In this document: positions 7,075 to 13,590 of the stretch, piece after piece | How the letters are laid out: each line of letters starts with the position of its first letter | Numbering within the stretch: position 1 is the stretch's first letter | NCBI GenBank assembly: GCA_031256615.1 | Contig: JAIRQG010000111.1 | Span: 1-13,590 of the forward strand | Length of the DNA: 13,590 nucleotides | DNA from: Candidatus Methanoplasma sp. | GTDB lineage: Archaea; Thermoplasmatota; Thermoplasmata; Methanomassiliicoccales; Methanomethylophilaceae | Direction of reading: 5' to 3' | Notes under the pieces: model-generated | What the model was told of the DNA's origin: nothing | Seen by the model: the letters and a program-made list of their open reading frames with translations, nothing else | The model's database searches: none | Position numbers and translations under genes: made by a program

Positions 7075-8340
7075 TCACAATCTGAATATCTTCTTTCCCG
7101 GGAAGACCGCCTTAGAACCCAGTTCCTCCTCTATCCTGAGCAGTCTGTTGTATTTGGCCGTGCGTTCCCCTCTCGCCGGAGCGCCGGTCTTTATCTCTCC
7201 GACCCCCCAGCCTACGGAAAGGTCGGCAATGGTGGTATCCTCCGTCTCCCCCGACCTGTGGGAGACCACGACGTTGTATCCGTTGTCCAGGCTCATCTGC
7301 GCCGCATCCGCCGATTCCGTGACGGTGCCTATCTGGTTGACCTTAAGGAGCAGCGCATTCGCCGCCCCCATCTCAATGCCTTTGCACAAACGCCTGGTGT
7401 TCGTAACGAAGATATCATCGCCTACGATCTGCACTTTGTTCCCTATCATGGATGTCAGTTCGGCGGTCGTATCGAAATCATCTTCGAAGAAAGGGTCCTC
7501 AACGCTTATCAGCGGGAACTTCTCGGTCAGCGATGCGTAGTGGTCTGCCAATTCCCCGGACGTCAGTTTCATCCCGTCCACATCGTAGATCCCATTGTCA
7601 TAGAATTCGGAAGACGCCGCGTCTATGGCTAAGAACACATCCTTCCCCGGCGAGTAACCCGCCCCGGACACTGCGGTCATGATCGTTTCCAATGCTTCTT
7701 CCACAGTTCTTAACGGAGGGGCGAACCCCCCTTCATCGCCGATGTTTATCGACCCGGTGCCGTACCTTTTCTTCAGTATCGTTTTCAGTTCCATGTATAT
7801 CTCGGAGGACATCCTAAGACATTCGGAGAACGATCCCGCGCCTGCTGGAATGATCATGCACTCTTGTATCTTGAGGTCCCCGCCGGCATGTTTTCCGCCG
7901 TTAATGATATTGAACATAGGCACGGGGAGTGTGACGTGATCGTTCCCCACGTGCTCGTATACCTCTTTGCCGAGGGCATAGGCGCCGGCCTTTACTGCCG
8001 CCAGAGACACGGCGACCGTCGCATTGCCTCCGAGCCTTGTTTTATTGTCGGTGCCGTCCAGATCTATAAGGGCGTAATCGATCGTCCTCTGATCCGTGGG
8101 GTCCATCCCGACCAGCATTTTTGACATCTCTTTCTTTATGTTATCAACGGCCTTAAGGACGCCCTTCCCCCCGTATCTCTTTCCTCCGTCCCTCAGCTCG
8201 TGAGCCTCCCACGTGCCGGTGGATGCTCCGGAGGGAGCTATCGCGGTTATTCTCTTTCCATCTACGGTGAGCTCTGCTTCAACGGTAGGGTTCCCCCTTG
8301 AGTCCAGAACCTCTCTTGCCCATACCTTTTCGATTTTCAT
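7075..8340 (-). CDS. eno: Enolase (phosphopyruvate hydratase)
   Basis: A 421-residue enolase interconverting 2-phosphoglycerate and phosphoenolpyruvate in glycolysis and gluconeogenesis. Visible motifs are LDSRGNPTVE (12-21), the loop SGASTG (37-42), GDEGG with catalytic Glu203, and the Mg ligands D240 (IDAASSEFY), E281 (SVEDP) and D308 (GDD). Catalytic Lys333 is in LLLKVNQIGTVTE, followed by SHRSGETED and the C-terminal GAPARGERTAKYN. The metal-loop region reads HAGGDLKIQECM, with Cys where most enolases have Phe after QE; the key Glu is kept. Two in-frame ATGs exist. The one at 8346 overlaps the upstream stop but lies one base from GGAG, while the ATG at 8340 is seven bases from it, so 8340 is chosen. 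Nearly touching genes on both sides make it the centre of a three-gene transcript with the REC-DUF835 protein and NAPRTase. Confidence 0.96.
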   Translation of the reverse strand: MKIEKVWAREVLDSRGNPTVEAELTVDGKRITAIAPSGASTGTWEAHELRDGGKRYGGKGVLKAVDNIKKEMSKMLVGMDPTDQRTIDYALIDLDGTDNKTRLGGNATVAVSLAAVKAGAYALGKEVYEHVGNDHVTLPVPMFNIINGGKHAGGDLKIQECMIIPAGAGSFSECLRMSSEIYMELKTILKKRYGTGSINIGDEGGFAPPLRTVEEALETIMTAVSGAGYSPGKDVFLAIDAASSEFYDNGIYDVDGMKLTSGELADHYASLTEKFPLISVEDPFFEDDFDTTAELTSMIGNKVQIVGDDIFVTNTRRLCKGIEMGAANALLLKVNQIGTVTESADAAQMSLDNGYNVVVSHRSGETEDTTIADLSVGWGVGEIKTGAPARGERTAKYNRLLRIEEELGSKAVFPGKKIFRL

Positions 8341-8342
8341 GT

Positions 8343-9245
8343 TCATTCTCCGCTTAGGTCGTGATATATCATGTGGTTTAGTAATATCTCTTTGTCTTTT
8401 GTAGTGAATCCTGTCGGGTCGACTGACACAAGGAATGTTGTATCCTTGCCGTATTTTTTGGTGACCAGCTGGTGTACCGCTGTGAGCGCCGAACTCATGC
8501 CGTTCCTGTCGATAATATTGTTCAGGTCGTCAAAAGCAATGACCGGCTTTCCGTTTTTCATGATGAACTCGTCGATGCGCTCGATCATCGTTCCGAGCCC
8601 GTAAATATTGAAGTGGCCGCCGAGCAGTTTAATGCTCATCGATAGGGATTCGATGTTCTTGCTCCTGAACCTTTCTATTATTGTTTTTTTCTTCTTGGTG
8701 GTTATGATAAGCACATTATAGCCTTCGTCATCGAACATTGATATCAGGCCGTGGACGGCGTTCGAACTTCGTTGGAAGAGAACATACGAACTGCCGAACG
8801 ACACTCCCTTTTCCGCAAGGGTCTTGCTCGGCGGCGTCTGACCTGTTTCGACCGGCTTTGCGGCTATGCTCGCTTGTTCTTCCGTCTCAGTTTCTTTGAC
8901 CTTTGCCGTGTTAATGCTTTCCAGAATATCTTGTGATGTGAAAGGTTTCTCTATGCGGCATCTGACCATGGAGATGTCCTGAGGGACCTGTCTGCCCCAG
9001 CTCCTGATCACCACAACGGGGATGTTGATCGGCGGTTCGCTGTTCTGCATCTTGTCCAAAAACGCAAGCCCCTGCCCGTTCGGCATGTCGATGTCCAAAA
9101 TGATAATGTCAGGATGGAAAGTACCGATGGATGATAACGCCGCGTCGGCTGACGGCACCGCCTCGGCAGTGTGGCCGGCATCAGAGACGACCTCTGTCAG
9201 GATCTCCCGAAGGGCAATATTGTCATCTGCGACCAGAATCCTCAT
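8343..9245 (-). CDS. Response regulator: REC receiver domain fused to a DUF835-type domain
   Basis: A 300-residue soluble protein. Residues 1-115 are a CheY-like receiver: acidic pair D7/D8 in VADDN, phospho-acceptor D51 in ILDIDMPNGQG, and the conserved Lys100 in EKPF. The usual Thr/Ser after the fourth strand appears replaced by Arg81 (VVVIRSWG), unless S82 fills the role. A linker of about 30 residues rich in Glu, Thr and Pro (115-145) leads to a C-terminal domain (about 150-300) with YVLFQRSS, EGYNVLIITTKKK and a late SVDPTGFTTKDKEIL block. I assign this to DUF835, a common archaeal signalling partner domain; that assignment is from memory of the family. There is no DNA-binding domain and no histidine kinase nearby, so output is likely by protein contact. 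GGAAGTG precedes the ATG at 9245. It ends right at the enolase start. Confidence 0.84.
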   Translation of the reverse strand: MRILVADDNIALREILTEVVSDAGHTAEAVPSADAALSSIGTFHPDIIILDIDMPNGQGLAFLDKMQNSEPPINIPVVVIRSWGRQVPQDISMVRCRIEKPFTSQDILESINTAKVKETETEEQASIAAKPVETGQTPPSKTLAEKGVSFGSSYVLFQRSSNAVHGLISMFDDEGYNVLIITTKKKKTIIERFRSKNIESLSMSIKLLGGHFNIYGLGTMIERIDEFIMKNGKPVIAFDDLNNIIDRNGMSSALTAVHQLVTKKYGKDTTFLVSVDPTGFTTKDKEILLNHMIYHDLSGE

Positions 9246-9290
9246 ATTTCACACTTCCGAATGCTAAGCAATACCTAAACTGCCCTTGAG

Positions 9291-9300
9291 GTATATTAAA
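9291..9300 (-). promoter_or_regulatory. TATA box for the REC-DUF835/enolase/NAPRTase transcript
   Basis: On the minus strand TTTAATATAC lies in the 109-base gap after the L40e gene. Transcription would begin near 9270, leaving a leader of about 25 bases with a GGAAGTG ribosome binding site before the ATG at 9245. A T5 run just past the L40e stop (about 9343-9347) could end or attenuate the upstream transcript. Confidence 0.45.
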
Positions 9301-9354
9301 GAAATGAACAGCGTCATTTCCCGGAAGGCAATCGGTCCACCGGAAAAAGCATGA

Positions 9355-9504
9355 TCACTGCTTTCTGCTCTCTTTGGCCTTGGGCCTGAGGTTGCTGTAT
9401 CCGCATTTGCGGCACTTGTCCGCTTTTTTGGGATTCGTCGCATAACAATTCATGCAGACGGATTTTTCAAGCAGCCTGTGCTCAGCTTCTTTAAAGCGTG
9501 CCAT
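9355..9504 (-). CDS. rpl40e: Large ribosomal subunit protein eL40 (L40e)
   Basis: A 49-residue protein reading [20 protein letters not shown] at the start and ending [10 protein letters not shown]. It has the complete zinc site of the family, CMNC (C17, C20) and CRKC (C31, C34), followed by [11 protein letters not shown]. This is the short archaeal form of L40e, without the ubiquitin fusion seen in eukaryotes. It is a structural protein of the 50S subunit. GAGGA lies eight bases before the ATG at 9504, and a TATA box overlaps the stop of the upstream gene, so it probably has its own promoter besides read-through from the upstream minus-strand genes. Length, charge and the Cys spacing leave little doubt. 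Confidence 0.95.
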   Translation of the reverse strand: MARFKEAEHRLLEKSVCMNCYATNPKKADKCRKCGYSNLRPKAKESRKQ

Positions 9505-9539
9505 TTATTAATTCCTCTGGCGAGTCCATTATTGAGGTA

Positions 9540-10511
9540 TTATTTATAGGATTCGTCGTTGCCGCCGAAGAATGCTCTCTGCTGAATAAAATCCCTGATA
9601 ACATCCTCTGTCGTCTGTCCCATCATCTCATGCGTGACGAAATCAGGGGAAAGGAAATCAACGAGGAGTTTGCATCCAGCGTTCGAGAACGGCCTGTGCT
9701 GATCTATCTTCTTAATGTGTGGGTATATCCTTGCGATCGTGTCCTTCATCTTCTCCCCCGGGGGCCTTTCCTCAGGCTCAAAGGTGTTCCTGTATTCCGC
9801 GCTGGTGCTGACATGCAGATGCACAGTGCCTATCCGCTCCTTCATCTCATCCGGATACCTGCCGAATATCCCCAACAGCCGGTCTATGCACGTCTGCTCG
9901 TCATAAGCGTCCGGGAGCGTGTTCATAAGGTGCCCCGTGTCAAGACAGAGCCCCCAATTGTCGAACTCAAGGTGCGAATCCAAATACTTGTACTCCCACG
10001 GATCAAGCAGCCTCAGCCCGGGCCACCACAGGTTCTCGAATGCCAGTTTGAAAGGGGGCTCGCCGCCCTTCAGGCCGGAGACGGTCTGGTTCATCATGTC
10101 GCAGAACACTCCGAGCACGGTCCTGCTGTTGTCATCCTGTTCCCTGTGCATAGCCGTGTCCAGATTCGTGCTGCCGGCGTGAAAGACGCCGTATGCCGGA
10201 TCTATCTCCGACGCGAACATGATGGCCGCCCTGATATTGCTCAGGATCTCTTCTCTATCCCTTCCGAACGTTATGTATTTCACGTCGTCCTCGTTGAACT
10301 CATCCGGGTCCGCGCGCCCTGTCCATCCGCTGTACCAGTCGACCGCAAAAGGAAGATGGACGCCCTGCGAGATGCCTTTGTAGAAAGAAGGGATCCCCTC
10401 AAACAAAGTGATCAATTCCACGCCGTCGCATCCGATGTCCTTCAGGCCTTCTCCGTTAAGGGGAAGGTCCTCAAGAGGCTGAAACGCACAGTAGCTGAGC
10501 AGATGCTTCAT
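9540..10511 (-). CDS. Xylose-isomerase-like TIM-barrel protein (AP endonuclease 2 / sugar isomerase superfamily)
   Basis: A 323-residue soluble protein of the superfamily holding endonuclease IV, xylose isomerase and hydroxypyruvate isomerase. Candidate metal ligands recur at strand ends: H52 in GVHLP, H111 in VFHAGS, E159 in AFENLWW, D191 and H194 in LDTGHL, H231/H233 in VHLHVS, and D270/H272 in KIDQHRPFSN. That pattern fits a divalent-metal enzyme. The second half is unusually rich in aromatic and acidic residues. The true substrate cannot be read from the sequence; endonuclease IV itself has a different ligand spacing, so a sugar or small-molecule isomerase or hydrolase is likelier than DNA repair. 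It starts 27 bases after the DUF4443-type regulator and so probably shares its transcript. A TTTTATG string lies about 20 bases before the ATG but is too close to be a convincing promoter. Confidence 0.75.
   Translation of the reverse strand: MKHLLSYCAFQPLEDLPLNGEGLKDIGCDGVELITLFEGIPSFYKGISQGVHLPFAVDWYSGWTGRADPDEFNEDDVKYITFGRDREEILSNIRAAIMFASEIDPAYGVFHAGSTNLDTAMHREQDDNSRTVLGVFCDMMNQTVSGLKGGEPPFKLAFENLWWPGLRLLDPWEYKYLDSHLEFDNWGLCLDTGHLMNTLPDAYDEQTCIDRLLGIFGRYPDEMKERIGTVHLHVSTSAEYRNTFEPEERPPGEKMKDTIARIYPHIKKIDQHRPFSNAGCKLLVDFLSPDFVTHEMMGQTTEDVIRDFIQQRAFFGGNDESYK
9541..9548 (-). promoter_or_regulatory. TATA box for L40e, overlapping the upstream gene's end
   Basis: TATAAATA on the minus strand covers the last codons and stop of the TIM-barrel gene. 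A start near 9519 would give a leader of about 15 bases containing the GAGGA ribosome binding site of L40e. This implies a separately controlled ribosomal protein transcript. Confidence 0.45.
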
Positions 10512-10538
10512 GGACGTTCCCGATGATCATAAAAGATT

Positions 10539-11123
10539 TCAGAGGAGTTCGAACGCTGCATTGATTGCTGCCTCTATCGCAAGGATCTTCGTATCAGCGC
10601 TTCCAACGATGATGACATCGCTCTGCGTGATGCCCGTTTCCTTACGGATGCTCTGCGCAAGTACCGGGTTCCTCTCATCTATGTTCCAGTCCGGAGGTAT
10701 CAGCAGGATCCCGTCCCTGATGACGACGGTGGTGCATCCTGTGGCCCCGACCTTTATGCCCGCATCTCTCTGCTGCATCCCGTTGTAGATCTTGTCGGAC
10801 ACACCAAGCACCAGAACGCTTTGGGAAAATTCTCCCACGGTCGATTCTCCGAGATCAACGTCCACGACCTTTATTGGGATCTTGGAAAGGAATGCGTGGC
10901 CTGTTTTTGTTATTGTTATCCCGGTCTGCTTAACGGTGACGAAATCCCATTCTTTCAGCGTATCGATTATACGCCTCATGCTTCCTTCTCCGATGCCGAC
11001 CATTTCGGCAAGCTTCTTCCGGCCTACCCTTCTGCAGTCCGACAGAAGGTGAAGTGCCCAGTATATGTTCGCATCAGAGAACCTGAACATCGGTCCGAAT
11101 TGCGGAACTTCCATTATTTTCAT
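10539..11123 (-). CDS. Winged-helix regulator with DUF4443-type ligand domain
   Basis: A 194-residue protein. Residues about 17-75 form a winged helix-turn-helix: KLAEMVGIGEGSMRRIIDTLKEW is the recognition region and VTVKQTGITITKTG the wing. Residues about 80-194 form an alpha/beta domain with RDAGIKVGATGCTTVVIRDG and a late SDVIIVGSADTKILAIEAA block. I match this to DUF4443, an archaeal domain found fused to HTH domains; this is recognition from memory and not a search. The effector is unknown. The ATG at 11123 is fixed by a full GGAGG five bases upstream; a TTG at 11135 would place the ribosome binding site inside the gene. It begins 23 bases after the S-adenosylmethionine synthetase stop and precedes the TIM-barrel gene, so it may sense a metabolite of those genes or regulate the operon it sits in. 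Confidence 0.72.
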   Translation of the reverse strand: MKIMEVPQFGPMFRFSDANIYWALHLLSDCRRVGRKKLAEMVGIGEGSMRRIIDTLKEWDFVTVKQTGITITKTGHAFLSKIPIKVVDVDLGESTVGEFSQSVLVLGVSDKIYNGMQQRDAGIKVGATGCTTVVIRDGILLIPPDWNIDERNPVLAQSIRKETGITQSDVIIVGSADTKILAIEAAINAAFELL

Positions 11124-11128
11124 TACTA

Positions 11129-11133
11129 CCTCC
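11129..11133 (-). promoter_or_regulatory. Strong Shine-Dalgarno GGAGG fixing the DUF4443-type gene start
   Basis: GGAGG with five bases to the ATG at 11123 is the strongest ribosome binding site in the window. It lies within the 23-base gap after the S-adenosylmethionine synthetase stop, which suggests independent reinitiation within one mRNA. Confidence 0.7.
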
Positions 11134-11146
11134 AAAGCGGTCGGGA

Positions 11147-12373
11147 TCAGAACGTCCTGACCTTTCCTTCGATGATGAGCTCCGTAACTTTATCTATGTT
11201 CTCCAGCCAATCCTCTGCGATGGCCGCTGCCTCCGATTTCCATTTCGGGAGCTTGGGGTCCGAGTTGGCGTTTGCAGATATGATATCGACAGACGCGGTC
11301 AGAGGCTCGGAGACAGGCTTTCCTATCTGGGAAAGGAGCCTTACGTGCACTTCGGCACCTCCTCCGATACTCTTTGCGACGTCATCGGCAATGAGTTTGG
11401 TCATTATGTTGTATATTTTGCCTATGTGGGTGATGGGGTTCTTTCCGGATGTGGCCTCCATTGACATCGGCCGGTATGGAGTTATCAGACCGTTGCATCT
11501 GTTCCCTCTTCCCACGGATCCGTCATCCCCCATCTCCTGGGACATTCCTGTGCATGTAAGGTAGAAGACCTTTCTCTTGTAATCGTCACCGGTGTTAACG
11601 AAAAGGCTGACGTCGATATTCCGCGAGCCCACGATCTTCAGCGCGTTATCCAGGACCGAGTTGTAAAGCTGCTCGACCGCGGATTTGTACTCCGTCGCAT
11701 CGCTGATGTATTTGTCTATCATCGCGCAAGCTACCGTCATAGTAACTTTGTTGCCGATCCTTGATGCCATAACCTTGACATCCTGTCCGCTTTCCGGGAG
11801 CTTCTTCTTAAGCTTGCCGTTTATGTATTCTTCGGTTTTCAGGACCAGTGTGTCCGTTATGGAGTACGGTGCATATCCTACGCCGAAGGACGTGTCGTTC
11901 GCCAAATGGCCGGATGCTTTGTAAACGCCTGTGAGGTCGTCCGACCCCATCCCGAGCCTGGCATCCAGTATGACCTCCGAATTCACATCCAGGTTGGGGA
12001 ATGTCTTGTCCAGATATTTCCTTGCGGCAGCGAGGGCCGTAGGTTTGCAGGGGAGGGACTTTTCGTCCTTGCCCACTGAGATATGAGTGGTCGCGCGTCC
12101 CACTAAGAGAATATACGACGGGTCTATGATCGTGCCGCCTCCGAATCTGGGGGCTGCATGACCCGCAGCTATCTGAGTTTCGTCTGTGTTATGATGGAGT
12201 ACATGTCCGTATTCTTTGATGTACATCCTGCAAAGAGCTTTACTCACTTCTTCCGCGAGCGCGTCTGCAACACTGTCCGGATGCCCTATTCCTTTTCTTT
12301 CTACAATCTCAATATTCCTTTCCGGCAGAGGCATCTCATCGATGCCAGTCACGTGGATGTTCTTCTTGGCCAT
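11147..12373 (-). CDS. mat: S-adenosylmethionine synthetase, archaeal type
   Basis: A 408-residue archaeal methionine adenosyltransferase making S-adenosylmethionine from methionine and ATP. This family is very distant from bacterial and eukaryotic MetK. Recognisable blocks are ERKGIGHPDSVADALAE (about 25-41), HHNTDETQIAAGHAAPRFGGG (60-80), GKDEKSLPC, LGMGSDDLTGVY, GNKVTMTVACAMI, TGDD and SVGRGNRCNGLITPYRPMSMEA, then GKNPITHIGKIYN. Length and order are those of the full archaeal enzyme, with no gaps. The ATG at 12373 has GGAAGGAA a few bases upstream; a GTG eight codons earlier lacks a ribosome binding site. A CTTTATTAAC box around 12431-12440 would give a leader of roughly 40 bases, in which I see no riboswitch-like structure. 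It is the first gene of a probable transcript with the DUF4443-type regulator and the TIM barrel. Confidence 0.96.
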   Translation of the reverse strand: MAKKNIHVTGIDEMPLPERNIEIVERKGIGHPDSVADALAEEVSKALCRMYIKEYGHVLHHNTDETQIAAGHAAPRFGGGTIIDPSYILLVGRATTHISVGKDEKSLPCKPTALAAARKYLDKTFPNLDVNSEVILDARLGMGSDDLTGVYKASGHLANDTSFGVGYAPYSITDTLVLKTEEYINGKLKKKLPESGQDVKVMASRIGNKVTMTVACAMIDKYISDATEYKSAVEQLYNSVLDNALKIVGSRNIDVSLFVNTGDDYKRKVFYLTCTGMSQEMGDDGSVGRGNRCNGLITPYRPMSMEATSGKNPITHIGKIYNIMTKLIADDVAKSIGGGAEVHVRLLSQIGKPVSEPLTASVDIISANANSDPKLPKWKSEAAAIAEDWLENIDKVTELIIEGKVRTF

Positions 12374-12429
12374 TTTCGTTCCTTCCCGGTGCACCACAAA
12401 ATTGGTTTAATGGCTATGTTATTCTTTAC

Positions 12430-12462
12430 TTGTTAATAAAGATGTTCGGCATTACAGCCAAA
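12430..12462 (-). terminator. Hairpin after RNase Z, merging into a TATA-like box for S-adenosylmethionine synthetase
   Basis: On the minus strand TTTGGC (12462-12457) can pair with GCCGAA (12450-12445) across a six-base loop, allowing one G-U pair. CATCTTTATTAAC follows. This could be a weak terminator for RNase Z, and the same TTTATTAA (about 12432-12439) is the best TATA candidate for the downstream gene, about 60 bases before its ATG. The 99-base gap holds no gene. Confidence 0.35.
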
Positions 12463-12472
12463 GCAGGCCTTC

Positions 12473-13384
12473 TCAAATCTTTCTGATGCTGTTTTTCGAG
12501 ACAGTGTACATGTCCATATCGTTCGGCACGATCGAATTCTCAAAAACAGCTTTAGCTTCTTCTTCAATGAGTCCTTTGTTCTCATATCTGTTGCTTATGT
12601 GAATAAGGAACAATACTCCGCACCCGCACTCTTTGGCCGCTTCCGCGGCCTGGACCGATGTGGAATGTTTGTGCTCTGAGGCGAGTTTAGGCTCATTGCC
12701 CGAAAAGGTGGACTCGTGTATGAGCACGTCCGCTCCGGCCGCGGCCTCCGATAATTCCCTGCACGGGACAGTATCCCCCGAATAGACAAGGGTGCCGCCG
12801 GGTCTCGGAGGCCCCATAACCATATCGGGGGTCACATTCCCCACGGCCTTGCCCTTCTGCAGACTGGAGAAATCCGGCCCGGGACTCAGACCGAGCTCCG
12901 CTGCCTTCTTCGTATCGAACTTGCCGTTCAGGTCATTCTCTGATAATTTGTAGCCCAGAGAGGATGCGGTATGGTCTGTTTTGAAAGCGGACACCGCGAA
13001 TCCGTCGAACTCCGCTCTGCCGCCGGGTTCAAGATCGATAATGTCAAGCTCATATCCGATCTCCCCCTCGCAGGCGGAAAGGATCGCTTTGAGACAGTTC
13101 GACAGCCCTTCCGGCCCGCAGACAGTGATTTTCTCTTTCCTCCCGGAAAGCCCCATCGTCTGAAGCAGCCCCGGAAGTCCGAGGAAATGATCGCCGTGCA
13201 TATGCGTGATGAAGATCCCTTTAACTTTCATGAATGAGAAAGGAGATATCATCATCTGCCGCTGTGTCCCCTCCCCGCAGTCGAAAAGCACCACCTCCGT
13301 GCCGCAGCGGACCGCAATGCACGGCATGGCCCTTTCCCTTGACGGGATGCTTGCCCCGGTGCCTAAGAACAGGATGTCCAACAT
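12473..13384 (-). CDS. rnz: Ribonuclease Z (tRNA 3' processing endonuclease)
   Basis: A 303-residue member of the short RNase Z family (metallo-beta-lactamase fold), which cuts pre-tRNA just after the discriminator base. The zinc ligands are all visible: THMHGDH (H61, H63, D65, H66), H138 in KTDHTA, D204 in VYSGDT and H262 in LIHISNRY. LFLGTGASIPS opens the fold and GPPRPGGTLVYSGDT is the family-specific block. Residues about 150-190 hold the flexible PDFSSLQKGKAV region that precedes it. The ATG at 13384 follows the upstream stop by ten bases and puts LFLGTG at the usual distance from the N-terminus; a TTG nine codons earlier would overlap the previous gene. It is likely co-transcribed with the small Cys/His protein upstream. 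In archaea this enzyme is needed for all tRNAs that lack encoded CCA. Confidence 0.96.
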   Translation of the reverse strand: MLDILFLGTGASIPSRERAMPCIAVRCGTEVVLFDCGEGTQRQMMISPFSFMKVKGIFITHMHGDHFLGLPGLLQTMGLSGRKEKITVCGPEGLSNCLKAILSACEGEIGYELDIIDLEPGGRAEFDGFAVSAFKTDHTASSLGYKLSENDLNGKFDTKKAAELGLSPGPDFSSLQKGKAVGNVTPDMVMGPPRPGGTLVYSGDTVPCRELSEAAAGADVLIHESTFSGNEPKLASEHKHSTSVQAAEAAKECGCGVLFLIHISNRYENKGLIEEEAKAVFENSIVPNDMDMYTVSKNSIRKI

Positions 13385-13394
13385 AGGTACCTGC

Positions 13395-13590
13395 TCAATA
13401 ATACTGGTCAAGTTCTCTGCTGGTCTTCGTTTCCTTCTTGAAGGTTTTGTAATGATCTTTGCAAAGGTGCGCGCTTCTCACTCCCTGATCCTTGAGTTTC
13501 AGCGACGACTTCGAGAACTGTTTGAGGCCTATCGACCTCTCCGCTTCTTTGTCGCAACCGGCCACGTCGCAGATCTTTGCCGTTTTCTCC
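13395..13590 (-). CDS. Small Cys/His zinc-finger-like protein, 5' end cut by the window edge
   Basis: The last 64 codons of a minus-strand frame are visible, ending in a TGA ten bases before the RNase Z ATG. The peptide has CDVAGC (C7 and C12 of the visible part) and HLCKDH (H41, C43, H46), a probable zinc-binding set. It ends in a basic and then Glu/Asp/Tyr-rich tail (KTFKKETKTSRELDQYY). Almost every residue is charged or polar, with no membrane segment. I do not recognise the family. The base just outside the first full codon is compatible with a start codon ending in G, so the protein may begin exactly at the edge, but this cannot be checked here. Close spacing to RNase Z suggests co-transcription and perhaps a link to RNA processing or translation. 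Confidence 0.7.
   Translation of the reverse strand, partial: EKTAKICDVAGCDKEAERSIGLKQFSKSSLKLKDQGVRSAHLCKDHYKTFKKETKTSRELDQYY

Noticed and set aside
9498..10526. A 342-codon plus-strand open frame, longer than the gene opposite it
   Set aside because: It lies antisense to the TIM-barrel gene, whose metal ligands and spacing are clear. The plus-strand product is rich in Arg, His, Val and Pro with no motif, as expected of a mirror frame.
10821..11564. A 247-codon plus-strand frame across two minus-strand genes
   Set aside because: It spans the ends of the DUF4443-type and S-adenosylmethionine synthetase genes and their gap, has no recognisable domain, and both opposite genes are well supported.
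1..13590. CRISPR array, transposon ends, integrase or toxin-antitoxin genes, tRNA or rRNA
   Set aside because: I looked for regular repeats, terminal inverted repeats, cloverleaf-like stretches and typical protein motifs and found none. The content is conserved housekeeping genes with short gaps.

Overview
The window is from an archaeon. The archaeal-type S-adenosylmethionine synthetase, ribosomal protein L40e, NikR, archaeal-style nicotinate phosphoribosyltransferase, a DUF835-type signalling protein, and TATA boxes set about 25 bases before start codons all point that way. The NAPRTase resembles the Thermoplasma enzyme as I remember it, and DUF835 is common in Thermoplasmata. Together with nikR, a folate-type ligase and the absence of any TAG stop among 14 gene ends, this fits a mesophilic Thermoplasmata lineage, plausibly Methanomassiliicoccales. 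No mcr, mtt or pyl gene is present to prove it.

Layout. (1) 1-2360, minus strand: a stand-alone asparagine-synthase-type ATP pyrophosphatase, then folC, then the 5' part of an endonuclease III gene (nth) running off the left edge. These genes overlap, and folC overlaps nth by 91 bases. (2) 2361-2469: divergent promoter region holding a dyad that could be a NikR operator. (3) 2470-5315, plus strand: nikR, then topA, a type IA topoisomerase with four C-terminal zinc ribbons. (4) 5316-5885: a convergent boundary, a small zinc-ribbon protein of unknown role and a very AT-rich spacer. (5) 5886-13590, all minus strand. In transcription order: a partial small Cys/His protein, RNase Z, S-adenosylmethionine synthetase, a winged-helix regulator of DUF4443 type, a xylose-isomerase-like TIM barrel, L40e, a REC-DUF835 protein, enolase and NAPRTase.

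How the genes work together. Most of the window is tightly packed housekeeping: tRNA 3' processing, methyl-donor synthesis, ribosome, glycolysis/gluconeogenesis, NAD salvage, one-carbon cofactor polyglutamylation, base-excision repair and DNA topology. The linkages worth attention are the translational coupling of a response regulator to enolase and NAPRTase, and the placing of a sensor-like regulator between S-adenosylmethionine synthetase and a TIM-barrel enzyme of unknown substrate. I also note the ammonia- or partner-dependent amide-forming enzyme fused operonically to folC. I see no CRISPR array, transposon, prophage, tRNA or rRNA. I do not see strong evidence for a new defence or mobile system.
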